Source of the DNA: DLAJ01 sp023663615
GTDB taxonomy: Bacteria; Bacillota; Clostridia; Lachnospirales; Lachnospiraceae
Assembly: GCA_023663615.1 (NCBI GenBank)
Contig: JAMPHA010000003.1
Location: forward strand, 69,383 to 133,382
Length of the DNA stretch: 64,000 nucleotides
Reading direction: 5' to 3'
Positions 45,315-52,929 of this stretch are shown in pieces (the first letter of the stretch is position 1; each line of letters starts with the position of its first letter). Under the pieces are notes generated by a model. The model worked only from the letters and a program-made list of their open reading frames with translations. It had not been told where the DNA came from and did not search any database. Both the position numbers and the translations under genes were made by a program.

Positions 45315-46361
45315 TTAAGGCTGCGTCTCAAAACGACGCTTTAGCTCACTTGCGATTTTCTGATAGACCGGAAGTTCCACGCCGTATTGCTCCGCCATAC
45401 GCATGACCTCATAAATCAGCCCGTCGATCTCCGAAGGTTTCCCCGCGGCGATGTCGCGCTGTAAGGAAGTGGACGCTTCCGGGGACAGCGCGTCGAGGAT
45501 CGCCAGATTGTTTCTGACAATATCCACCTGGAAAGAAACGCCCATTGCTTTTGCAAGTCTGTCTATTTCTTTTACCAGCGCCGCAAAGGTATCCCGTTCG
45601 TCTCCCGTTGCCTGAAATCGCCCCGCGTCCGCATGAAAATACAGTCCTGCCGCCGCCATCGGCGACACATAGGAGAATTTTTGCAGAGCGTCCCGCCTGA
45701 TATTTTCGGAAAGCACCGCCTCAATTCCGCTCTGACGTAAGTCCTCTGCGACCATAAACAACTCCCGCCGCAGTTCGCCCGGATTTCGCACACCAAAAAC
45801 GATCCGGAAGATCGTCCCGTTCATCTGAATTGTTCCCGGTTCGGTTCTCTGCGCCGCAATGTAAATGCAGCCGTCCGTTACCAAAAGTTCCGGCAGTTCT
45901 TTTTGCAGTCTCGCACCTGTTCCGTAGATATTTAAGATTGGGATCACGATCGTGTCCTTTTTTGACACATTGCGGATAAACGGCGCCACGCTCTCCAGCG
46001 AATATTCCTTAACGCACACAAACACCACGTCCGGTCTTGGATCCGCAGGCGTTTCTCCCGCTCCGTTTGCACAGGCTTCCGCAAGCATTTCTTTCGCTTC
46101 GTTTCCACGGGCTTCCGCAAGCGTTTCTTCCGCTTCGTTTTCACGGGCTTCCGCAATCTTCTTCCGATAACCTTCCATGTCATACGCGCGGACCGGTGAA
46201 ATGATTTCCGTTCCCTGCACGGTCTCCAGACGGATTCCCGCCGTCCGGATCCTTTCAAGATGCGCGCCGCGCGCGATCACCGTGACGTCTTTTCCCGCCC
46301 TTGTCATATACGCCGCGATGCAGCCGCCCGTTCCGCCCGCGCCGATCACACAATAGTTCAT
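45315..46361 (-). CDS. Ketopantoate reductase family protein with internal repeat insertion
   Basis: The 348-aa product resembles PanE, which reduces 2-dehydropantoate with NADPH on the way to pantothenate. The Rossmann loop is GAGGTGGCIA, followed by VVFVCVKEYSLESV, and a C-terminal helical domain with RDALQKFSYVSPMAAAGL. Between the first strands there is an insertion of about 36 residues built of three 12-residue units rich in Ala and Glu (AEARENEAEETL, AEARGNEAKEML, AEACANGAGETP). The start is the ATG at 46361 after AGAAGGAG. It is divergent from an AEC carrier. Many PanE homologues act on other 2-keto acids, so the gene symbol is withheld. Confidence 0.82.
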   Translation of the reverse strand: MNYCVIGAGGTGGCIAAYMTRAGKDVTVIARGAHLERIRTAGIRLETVQGTEIISPVRAYDMEGYRKKIAEARENEAEETLAEARGNEAKEMLAEACANGAGETPADPRPDVVFVCVKEYSLESVAPFIRNVSKKDTIVIPILNIYGTGARLQKELPELLVTDGCIYIAAQRTEPGTIQMNGTIFRIVFGVRNPGELRRELFMVAEDLRQSGIEAVLSENIRRDALQKFSYVSPMAAAGLYFHADAGRFQATGDERDTFAALVKEIDRLAKAMGVSFQVDIVRNNLAILDALSPEASTSLQRDIAAGKPSEIDGLIYEVMRMAEQYGVELPVYQKIASELKRRFETQP

Positions 46362-46693
46362 TTGTTTTCTCCTTCTGCACATCTCATTTTCTTATATATC
46401 TTATTTTCTCTTGCATACTTTTTCTTTATGAACGCTTGTATTTTTCCCGCATAACGCATACAATACGTTACGGCGTCGCAGACAGGCATCCATCCATTGC
46501 CGCATGCGCCCTGACCGGCACTAAAAACATGCCGATACAGCATTACGACGGCAGCAAATGGGTATCCCATTACCGCCGCATGCCAATAACCGCACCAAGA
46601 CATGCCGATGCGGCGCTGCGACTGCCGCAAACGGGTATCCTGCCGCCGTACGTTATGATCATGCGCGAACCACAACGAAAGGACTGCTTCTAT
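46362..46693. other. Divergent intergenic region
   Basis: These 332 bases between the ketopantoate reductase-like gene and the AEC gene carry no convincing gene. There is a loose direct repeat, GCAAATGGGTATCC near 46553 and GCAAACGGGTATCC near 46627. No promoter boxes could be fixed. Confidence 0.4.
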
Positions 46694-47617
46694 ATGAATA
46701 TCCAGATCATCCTGCATCAGCTCATCACCCTGTTCCTGCTCATGGGAGCCGGCTTTCTCCTGTTCCGCTTCGGGCTGATGAACGCGGAATTTAACCGCTC
46801 GCTGACGAAACTTCTAGTCAACGTCACCATGCCGCTTCTCATTATTGATTCCGTCTTAAAACTGGATCAGCGCGCCCCTGTCTCCACGGTATTTCTTGTG
46901 TTAGCCGCCGCGGCAGCGCTTTATCTGATCCTGCCGCTTTTCGGTTTTTTGATCGCGCGGCTGTTATTTGTCCCGAAAGCGCAGCGCGGACTTTATACCT
47001 ACATGACGACGTTCTCGAATGTCGGTTTTATGGGCTTTCCGCTCATCTCGGCGCTTCTCGGCGCGGAGGCGGTCTTTTACACGGCGCTGTTCAATATGAT
47101 CTTTAATCTGTCCAGTTTCAGCTACGGTATCCTGCTCATCAGTTCGGGCACCGGAAAAAAAGAAAAGCCCCGGCTCCGTATGCTGCTCTCACCGGGAATT
47201 TTGCTCTCTTTACTTGCGATCATTCTTTATTTTGCCGATCTGTCGTTTCCTGCTCCCGTGGTCGAAGTCGTCGGCTATCTCGGTGGACTGACGACACCGC
47301 TCGCCATGCTCTTAACCGGCGCTTCCATCGCGTCCATGAATCTCCCGGAAATGCTGCGCGACTGGCGCATGTATCCGTTTATCATCCTAAAACAGATCGC
47401 ACTTCCGCTTTGTCTCTTTCCGCTGTTTCGTCTTTTCATCCGCGATGCGCTGCTCTTAAACGTCAGTCTCATCATGCTGTCGCTTCCGGTCGCCAATTCC
47501 GCCGTGCTCTTTTCCATTGAATACCGCGCGGACGAAAAGCTCGCCACGAGGGGCGTATTTCTGACGACGCTCTGCTCTATTGCGACGATCCCGCTTGTCG
47601 TGTTTTTGTGTCTGTGA
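46694..47617 (+). CDS. Auxin efflux carrier (AEC) family transporter
   Basis: The 307-aa product has about ten TMs in two halves, with a half-break at residues 145-165, and typical AEC text: LLVNVTMPLLIIDSVLK, FSNVGFMGFPLISALLG, and LSLPVANSAVLFSIEY. Bacterial AEC members export or import organic acids such as malate or 2-ketoglutarate; the substrate here is unknown. The longer ORF upstream to 46301 is not membrane-like and was dropped; AAAGGA lies ten bases before this ATG. Neighbouring a ketopantoate reductase-like gene suggests a keto acid or hydroxy acid. Confidence 0.85.
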   Translation: MNIQIILHQLITLFLLMGAGFLLFRFGLMNAEFNRSLTKLLVNVTMPLLIIDSVLKLDQRAPVSTVFLVLAAAAALYLILPLFGFLIARLLFVPKAQRGLYTYMTTFSNVGFMGFPLISALLGAEAVFYTALFNMIFNLSSFSYGILLISSGTGKKEKPRLRMLLSPGILLSLLAIILYFADLSFPAPVVEVVGYLGGLTTPLAMLLTGASIASMNLPEMLRDWRMYPFIILKQIALPLCLFPLFRLFIRDALLLNVSLIMLSLPVANSAVLFSIEYRADEKLATRGVFLTTLCSIATIPLVVFLCL

Positions 47618-47640
47618 CGCGTCCTGCCCGCCGTGCGGCG

Positions 47641-47695
47641 GAAACCAGTGCCATGTAAAGGTGATTAATCCGCCTGCATGGTATTTCCTCCTATT
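47641..47695 (-). pseudogene. Deletion remnant of a GH26 mannanase gene
   Basis: On the minus strand AGGAGG-AAATACC-ATGCAG matches the ribosome binding site and first two codons of the intact GH26 gene at 50637. It is fused directly to a stretch (GGATTAATCACCTTTACATG...) that matches codons for GLITFTWHWF, residues 100-109 of the same protein. About 290 bases in between are missing. A TAA follows after four codons, so nothing functional is made. Confidence 0.7.
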
Positions 47696-47736
47696 TGGTT
47701 CTCCGTTTGCGTCAGCAAATGAGCACCTGCTTTAAT

Positions 47737-48450
47737 TTAAGCGCTCTGTTTTAGGGTAAGAATATGCCAAATATCATCACCTGTGAAACCACACTTACGA
47801 TATAAAATCTCTGGGTTAGCCGGATTATTTATTTTCCCGGAAACAGTGGCAAAATTAGCGATACCCTGCATTTTTGAAAGTAAACAATTCACTATGATCT
47901 GTCCATAGCCATGCCTCCGGTAAGAAGGAAGGACTTGTATCCACTCTAAAATCAATTCCTTAACCTCTCTGTCATAATCGGCTATGCCTCCGGCTAAAAC
48001 AATTCCGGACACTTTTTCTTTCAGCAATATCCACAGGTCAGAACAATAAACGGGCGTTCTGCGATAACTTTCCAGTTGCTCTATTGTAACACTTAAATCA
48101 CTATAACTTGCATTTATGAGTTGGGCAAACTCACCTATATTATGTACCCCTGAAACAACTTCGACCTCTCTCGTTATTTCTTGTTTCACATCTTTCAGAT
48201 TATGATATAGTCGAAAGTACGGCTCATCATTATAATCAAGGAACATCTCATTGATATAATCTCTCTCATGGACTATTTTCATACTTTCAGGTATCGTAAG
48301 TCCCTTTTGTTTCCAATACGGAACGCTCGCCGTACCACACGGGTCATATAAATAGCTTTGTAATGAAAGCAAGGTGTATTCCTCCGTCATATTCCGATCT
48401 GTCAGTTTGTGTGACACGATTACTCTATCATACAAATAATCAACGAACAA
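47737..48450 (-). CDS. GNAT family N-acetyltransferase
   Basis: The 237-aa protein has an N-terminal region (YLYDPCGTASVPYWKQKGLTIP) and a C-terminal GNAT core with WIQVLPSYRRHGYGQIIVN, the acetyl-CoA loop (R-R-x-G-Y-G), and a final NPEILYRKCGF strand. Substrate unknown. The start is uncertain: the reading from the TTG at 48450 lacks a good ribosome binding site, and an internal ATG at 48390 is also without one. Its base composition is more AT-rich than its neighbours, which could mean recent acquisition. Confidence 0.78.
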   Translation of the reverse strand: MFVDYLYDRVIVSHKLTDRNMTEEYTLLSLQSYLYDPCGTASVPYWKQKGLTIPESMKIVHERDYINEMFLDYNDEPYFRLYHNLKDVKQEITREVEVVSGVHNIGEFAQLINASYSDLSVTIEQLESYRRTPVYCSDLWILLKEKVSGIVLAGGIADYDREVKELILEWIQVLPSYRRHGYGQIIVNCLLSKMQGIANFATVSGKINNPANPEILYRKCGFTGDDIWHILTLKQSA

Positions 48451-48570
48451 GAGTTATAAGACTTCTGCATCCATCCGCATCCGCTTTATTGCCTTTTCGT
48501 CCATCATGCGCTATAATATGGACGAAAGAAAACAAGCGTGGACGAATCCATTTCGAGCAAGGAGTGCCCT

Positions 48571-49638
48571 ATGAGAAATTTTGATTATACAAAGCTGGCA
48601 GATTACAAATGGGACAGCGCGGTGCTTTCCTATGTTGCCAAGATACATGAATGCAAGGGCAGACAGGACTTGTTTGTGAGACAAAAGCCAATAGAGCTTG
48701 ACCGACTGATTAAAGTCGCAAAAATCCAAAGCACCGAGGCCTCTAATAAAATTGAGGGTATCGTCACCACGAATACCCGTATCAGGCAGTTAGTGGAGGA
48801 AAAGACCGCGCCGAGAAACCGTGACGAAAGCGAAATTTTAGGGTATCGGGATGTCCTGAACACCATCCACGAAAGCCATGACTATATTCCGGTAACACCG
48901 TCCTATATCCTTCAGCTTCACAGAGATTTGTTAAAACACGCAGGTCTTTCCTATGGTGGCAATTTCAAGAATACGCAGAACTACATCAGCGAAACACGCC
49001 CCGACGGAACGCAGATTGTACGGTTTACCCCTCTTGCTCCCTATGAAACGCCGGAGGCGGTCGAAAAAATCTGTGAAAGCTACAAACGGGCGTTGAACAC
49101 GGAAGCGGCGGACGCTTTAATTCTGATACCCGCCTTTATCTGTGATTTTCTCTGCGTCCACCCTTTTAACGACGGCAACGGGCGCATGAGCAGGCTTCTG
49201 ACCTTGCTCCTGCTCTATCAGAACGGATATGAGGTTGGCAAGTATATCAGTATCGAAAAGCAGATTGAAAAAACAAAGGACGCCTATTATGATATGCTTG
49301 CACAAGCCAACATCGGCTGGCACGAAGAGGCAAACGATCCAACGCCGTTTATCAAGTATATGCTGCAAATGGTACTTGCCTGTTATGTGGAATTTGAAGA
49401 TCGCGTCGGCATGATGAACAGGAACGGTCGGGGAAGTACCGCCTATGATATAGTCAAAGCCTATATGACGGACAGGATCGGAAAAATGACCGGAGCCGAA
49501 GTCATCGCAGCCTGTCCGCGCGTGGGACGAAGCGCAGCCCTTGGTGCAATTAAAAAACTGACCGAGGAGGGACTTATCATAAAATGCGGCTCAGGCAGAA
49601 ACACCTACTATGTCCGTGCCGACGCTGTTCAGGAATAG
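48571..49638 (+). CDS. Fic family protein (AMPylase/adenylyltransferase)
   Basis: The 355-aa product has the complete Fic active site HPFNDGNGRMSRLL (His197 to Arg208), needed for AMP transfer to hydroxyl side chains. An inhibitory-helix motif S-x-x-x-E-G is visible at residues 58-63 (SNKIEG) in the N-terminal part, so this is a class II, self-inhibited Fic. The C-terminal 90 residues form a winged-helix domain (MTGAEVIAACPRVGRSAALGAIKKL). AAGGAG lies six bases before the ATG at 48571. It stands alone, with no antitoxin gene adjoining. The target protein is unknown. Confidence 0.92.
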   Translation: MRNFDYTKLADYKWDSAVLSYVAKIHECKGRQDLFVRQKPIELDRLIKVAKIQSTEASNKIEGIVTTNTRIRQLVEEKTAPRNRDESEILGYRDVLNTIHESHDYIPVTPSYILQLHRDLLKHAGLSYGGNFKNTQNYISETRPDGTQIVRFTPLAPYETPEAVEKICESYKRALNTEAADALILIPAFICDFLCVHPFNDGNGRMSRLLTLLLLYQNGYEVGKYISIEKQIEKTKDAYYDMLAQANIGWHEEANDPTPFIKYMLQMVLACYVEFEDRVGMMNRNGRGSTAYDIVKAYMTDRIGKMTGAEVIAACPRVGRSAALGAIKKLTEEGLIIKCGSGRNTYYVRADAVQE

Positions 49639-49653
49639 CTTTCGTCCGGCTAT

Positions 49654-50637
49654 CTAGGACACAGCATCCGAAATACTGTACAGCTCCGGCAGCTTCGAGA
49701 GCGTAACGCCGTTTCCGCCCAGATAATTCCGACGCAGTACTTCTTTGGTGGTAAAGCGCTCCGTCCTGCCGAAATCATGGGACCATGTCATGTAATAGGT
49801 CCACCCCACGCCTTCCGCGGCGATCGCGTTCACATCCGGCAGCGGACCGATCTCGCCGATCGCGCAGAGTTTCGGCGACGGCGTCATCTTTTTTAATTCT
49901 TCGTATTCTTTTGCACGGCTGTCATGGCAATGCGCCTGCGGGTACATGTCCCGGCTGATCATATCGACCACATCGTCTCCCGGATAGCACGCGGGATCCG
50001 CCGCGTTGAATACCCAGATCAGATTGTCCAGATGAAAATGGTTCGTGTAGCGGTCGTACATGAGGCGGTATAATTTTTTTACCGCGTCAGGTCCTTTTTT
50101 ACCCCACCAGAAATATTCACCGTCGCATTCATGAAACGGTCTCCACAGAATCGGCACATGCGCGTCGCAGAACGGTTTGAGCAGTCCCGCCATAAAATCC
50201 ATGTCGGATAACAGCGCGGCATATTCTTTGGTGCCCTCCGTGACGGCAAGGTCCGCGTCGTAATCCGTACACTCCGAATAGAACGATTTATGACAGCCGC
50301 CGAGTGGAGAAAACCAGTGCCATGTAAAGGTGATCAGTCCGCCTTTCCGCGCCCAGTCCCATGCTTTTTTGAGCGTCCCCTCCGCGGCGCGCACCTCGCT
50401 CATACACTCCTCATCGCTTTGCGGAGAAATGTTCGGTGAATACGCCAGCAGTTCAAAGCCGCAGAGCGCGGGCAGCTCCCCCGTCGCTTCATAAATATAG
50501 ACGAGCTCCTCCTGTCCCATGGTCTGTGTATGCTGACCCAAAACGACCTGTCTGCCTTCGATGGATTTCAAATAAGAAAGCACGCGCTTTCCTTCTTCCT
50601 GCGCGTTCGGATTGACCGGGATCACGGTTGTCTGCAT
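49654..50637 (-). CDS. GH26 beta-mannanase-like glycoside hydrolase
   Basis: The 327-aa enzyme has the GH26 acid/base Glu170 in WRPFHECDGEYFWWG and the nucleophile Glu262 in CAIGEIGPLP. It begins with the GH26-type opening EEGKRVLSYLKSIEGRQVVLGQH. There is no signal peptide, so it should act in the cytoplasm on imported manno-oligosaccharides. AGGAGG precedes the ATG. No partner genes for mannan use are adjacent, though a broken copy lies 3 kb away. Confidence 0.9.
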   Translation of the reverse strand: MQTTVIPVNPNAQEEGKRVLSYLKSIEGRQVVLGQHTQTMGQEELVYIYEATGELPALCGFELLAYSPNISPQSDEECMSEVRAAEGTLKKAWDWARKGGLITFTWHWFSPLGGCHKSFYSECTDYDADLAVTEGTKEYAALLSDMDFMAGLLKPFCDAHVPILWRPFHECDGEYFWWGKKGPDAVKKLYRLMYDRYTNHFHLDNLIWVFNAADPACYPGDDVVDMISRDMYPQAHCHDSRAKEYEELKKMTPSPKLCAIGEIGPLPDVNAIAAEGVGWTYYMTWSHDFGRTERFTTKEVLRRNYLGGNGVTLSKLPELYSISDAVS

Positions 50638-50844
50638 AGTATTTCCTCCTATATGATATGCCGCCGCTGTTCTATGCCGTCAGATTCTCTTTACTATACC
50701 CAGCCGCCGCCTATGAGAATAGCATATTTCTCGATGAAAATAGTAGATTTCGATTTATTATGTTGCCAGATTATGCTATCATGATTTTTGGATCATTGCA
50801 ACATGGGATGTGATCTATTCAGAAAAAGCAGGAGGAACAACGCG

Positions 50845-51465
50845 ATGTCTGTCAAAATTAAAATATGCGGTCTCGTCTCAACGGACGACGCCGCGCTCAT
50901 CAATGAATCTGCGGTTGATCTTGCCGGGATCGTGCTTTTTTATCCTAAGAGCAAGCGGAACCGGACGACACAGGAAGCGCGGGACATTCTGCGCGCGCTG
51001 AAACCGGAGATCAAAAAAGCCGCGGTCGTCGTTTCGCCGTCCGCCGCACAGATTGCCGAAATAGAAGCGTTAGGTTTTGATTATATTCAGATACACGGCG
51101 AACTGTCCGACGAGGTGCTGCGCGTCGCGAAACTGCCGATCTTAAAGGCGTTCAATGGAAACGACTTGGAACAGTTTACGCGGTTTCGCGATCGTGACGG
51201 CATTGCCGGGTACGTGTTTGACGCGCCAAGTCCGGGCAGCGGAAAGACGTTCGACCTTACTGTTCTTGACGCGCTCCCCCGCGACGGTAAGCTGTTCCTG
51301 CTCGCGGGCGGGCTCACACCCGAAAACGTCCGCTCCGCCATCGAACGGATCCATCCCGACGGCGTGGACGTCTCCTCCGCCGTCGAGTACACCGGACGCA
51401 TCGGAAAAGATCCGCAAAAGGTCGCCGCGTTTATCCGCGCCGTAAGGGGGCTTGCGGACGTTTGA
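50845..51465 (+). CDS. trpF: Phosphoribosylanthranilate isomerase
   Basis: TrpF catalyses the Amadori rearrangement of phosphoribosylanthranilate in tryptophan synthesis. The 206-aa TIM barrel opens VKIKICGLVSTDDA with catalytic Cys, and has DYIQIHGELSDEV, VFDAPSPGSGKTFD and LAGGLTPENV. The ATG at 50845 has AGGAGG upstream; the longer ORF start lacks a site. It is an orphan: no other trp gene is near, so the remaining pathway must be elsewhere or the enzyme is used differently. Confidence 0.93.
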   Translation: MSVKIKICGLVSTDDAALINESAVDLAGIVLFYPKSKRNRTTQEARDILRALKPEIKKAAVVVSPSAAQIAEIEALGFDYIQIHGELSDEVLRVAKLPILKAFNGNDLEQFTRFRDRDGIAGYVFDAPSPGSGKTFDLTVLDALPRDGKLFLLAGGLTPENVRSAIERIHPDGVDVSSAVEYTGRIGKDPQKVAAFIRAVRGLADV

Positions 51466-51505
51466 ACAGATGCCGCAAACGCCCGCCATGCCGGATGATT
51501 CCGGA

Positions 51506-51934
51506 TCAGATGCCCGTTGATCCGCTTCCGCCCATCATCCTTGTCATTTCCTCAATGCGTTCTAGCGGAAACGGAGGCAGGCAAAGCGGCTTTAATGCAA
51601 TGCTCATCAGCTTCATCGGGTTGTCGTCCGCCGCGATCCGATTGGATGAAAGCGTTCCGCACCACTTACAGCGATGAATGATCGCCCATTCGCCGTTTTT
51701 CCGCACCCACGCCGCGATCGGCTCCATCATGCCGCCGCAGTCCGCTTCGCGGTCGCCCGGTTCTATATCCAGATGCATACTGGACAGGCAGTTTGGACAA
51801 TGATTTCTGTGATCCGTTCCGCCGCCCGCCGCAACGACCGGTCTCCCGCAGCATTTACAGATAAACTGCTCGTCACCCGGATGTGTTTTGTAGTATCCCT
51901 TTTCGTACTGTCTTTTTTTATTTTCTCTATTCAT
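51506..51934 (-). CDS. RNHCP domain zinc-binding protein
   Basis: The 142-aa product carries Cys pairs of an RNHCP domain: FICKCCGRPV, then TDHRNHCPNCLSS, and later HRCKWCGTLSSNRIAADDNP. These eight Cys would bind two zinc ions. The family is of unknown function, often near translation or stress genes. The ATG at 51934 is preceded by TTGGAGG; the longer ORF has no better site. A 13-codon ORF with a strong ribosome site lies upstream. Confidence 0.82.
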   Translation of the reverse strand: MNRENKKRQYEKGYYKTHPGDEQFICKCCGRPVVAAGGGTDHRNHCPNCLSSMHLDIEPGDREADCGGMMEPIAAWVRKNGEWAIIHRCKWCGTLSSNRIAADDNPMKLMSIALKPLCLPPFPLERIEEMTRMMGGSGSTGI

Positions 51935-52072
51935 TTTTTCCTCCAAAAGATGCTGTGGACTTACAGCAAATCTGCGAATTCCGCACAAGCAATGCTGCGA
52001 TTCGTCAGTGCAAATTTTTGATTTTTCAACCTGACATCTTTGAGAGGAATGCTTTTTTCGCAAACCTCCCGG

Positions 52073-52114
52073 TCAGCGAACGGTCTCCTTCTTATTCTTT
52101 CTATTTTTTAACAT
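52073..52114 (-). CDS. Possible 13-aa leader peptide
   Basis: An ATG preceded by AAAGGAGGATTTTTGT starts the short basic sequence MLKNRKNKKETVR. It lies 140 bases before the RNHCP gene on the same strand. Its near-perfect ribosome site is the only evidence, so it may be a leader ORF or a chance match. Confidence 0.25.
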   Translation of the reverse strand: MLKNRKNKKETVR

Positions 52115-52214
52115 ACAAAAATCCTCCTTTCCTCTTTTACAGCCGGCTATGCCTTTATGATACTGTCCCTCCCGCCTCCTCTGCAACCTCAAACTTTTTT
52201 TTACAAAAATATAA

Positions 52215-52253
52215 GCCGGCACCGTGCATCTTAACCGTGTGCACGATACCGGC
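52215..52253 (-). terminator. Terminator after the CD3324-like gene
   Basis: On the minus strand GCCGG and TGCA segments (52240-52253) pair with TGCACGG and CCGGC (52215-52228) with small bulges, followed by TTATATTTTT. Confidence 0.7.
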
Positions 52254-52321
52254 CTCCGTCTGTTTTCCGTTCCTTCCTGCGGTCAGGGCGCCTGTCCAAA
52301 CCGTTCCCCTGTTCCCGATTA

Positions 52322-52627
52322 TCACAAGGTCCCATTTTTCCGCTGTTTATCGCGGTTTTGTGACTTTTCCTCACGAATGATTCTTTGAATACTTTTGACA
52401 GAAAGATAATACTCATCTGCCAATTCTCCGACGGCAGCGCCTTGCGAATAACGCCGGTAAATCTGCCGGTTGCGCTTCCTTAATTCTCCGCGGAGCTTTG
52501 TTTTTTCTCCCCAGACCGCTCTCTGTCCGGGTCTTCTCGGAATATAGATGGTCTGTCCTTCCGCGTACTGCTGGAGCAGCTCGACCATCTCCCGCGGCAA
52601 TAATTCTTCCGCCCTGATATAGCTCAT
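52322..52627 (-). CDS. CD3324 family small HTH-like protein
   Basis: The 101-aa protein looks like the CD3324 family of Clostridia: YAEGQTIYIPRRPGQRAVWGE, then LRKRNRQIYRRYSQGAAVGELADEYYLSVKSIQRII, which has a Mor/resolvase-type helix-turn-helix. The function is unknown, probably DNA binding. The ATG at 52627 lies five bases after GGAGG. A terminator follows its stop. Confidence 0.8.
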   Translation of the reverse strand: MSYIRAEELLPREMVELLQQYAEGQTIYIPRRPGQRAVWGEKTKLRGELRKRNRQIYRRYSQGAAVGELADEYYLSVKSIQRIIREEKSQNRDKQRKNGTL

Positions 52628-52929
52628 ACCTGCCTCCCGATCATACGGCAATCCGCCGCACCGATTTCGGATATGCAAGAGCTATTCCTGATTGTTATCG
52701 GATATTTGAATAGCCCTCGCCATCTCCCGCAATTGTCTTACTCATACAAACATCCTCCTTCTTCTTTTTTGACATTCGGGCACCCGCCCATACTTCGCGC
52801 CGCCCTGCCTGTATTATAAGCGACACGCAGGAAAATAGCAAGCCGGCAGCATGAACTGCTGATCGGGTGCTTTTTCCCTGTCAAAAGCCGGACTGTCCAG
52901 AATGGTTTTAATCTCTTTTAACGAAAACC
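52628..52929. other. Gap upstream of the CD3324-like gene
   Basis: These 302 bases contain only a 16-codon ORF at 52695-52745. A CGGGCACCCGCCC hairpin-like stretch lies near 52788. No other gene was found. Confidence 0.4.
52695..52745 (-). CDS. Possible 16-aa leader peptide or broken small gene
   Basis: AAGGAGGATGTTTGT precedes an ATG that opens MSKTIAGDGEGYSNIR and stops. With one base removed after codon five it would read MSKTIREMARAIQISDNNQE, which looks more like protein, so a frameshifted small gene is an alternative. It resembles the leader at 52073 in its ribosome site. Confidence 0.25.
   Translation of the reverse strand: MSKTIAGDGEGYSNIR

Larger units (their letters stand above)
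51935..52321. other. Gap between the CD3324-like and RNHCP genes
   Basis: These 387 bases contain a terminator hairpin (52215-52253) and a 13-codon ORF at 52073-52114 on the minus strand (MLKNRKNKKETVR) with AAAGGAGG before it. No larger gene is supported. Confidence 0.5.

Noticed and set aside
46301..46693. N-terminal extension of the AEC carrier from 46301
   Set aside because: The extension overlaps the divergent reductase gene start, has no membrane-protein character fitting the family, and a ribosome site precedes the internal ATG at 46694.
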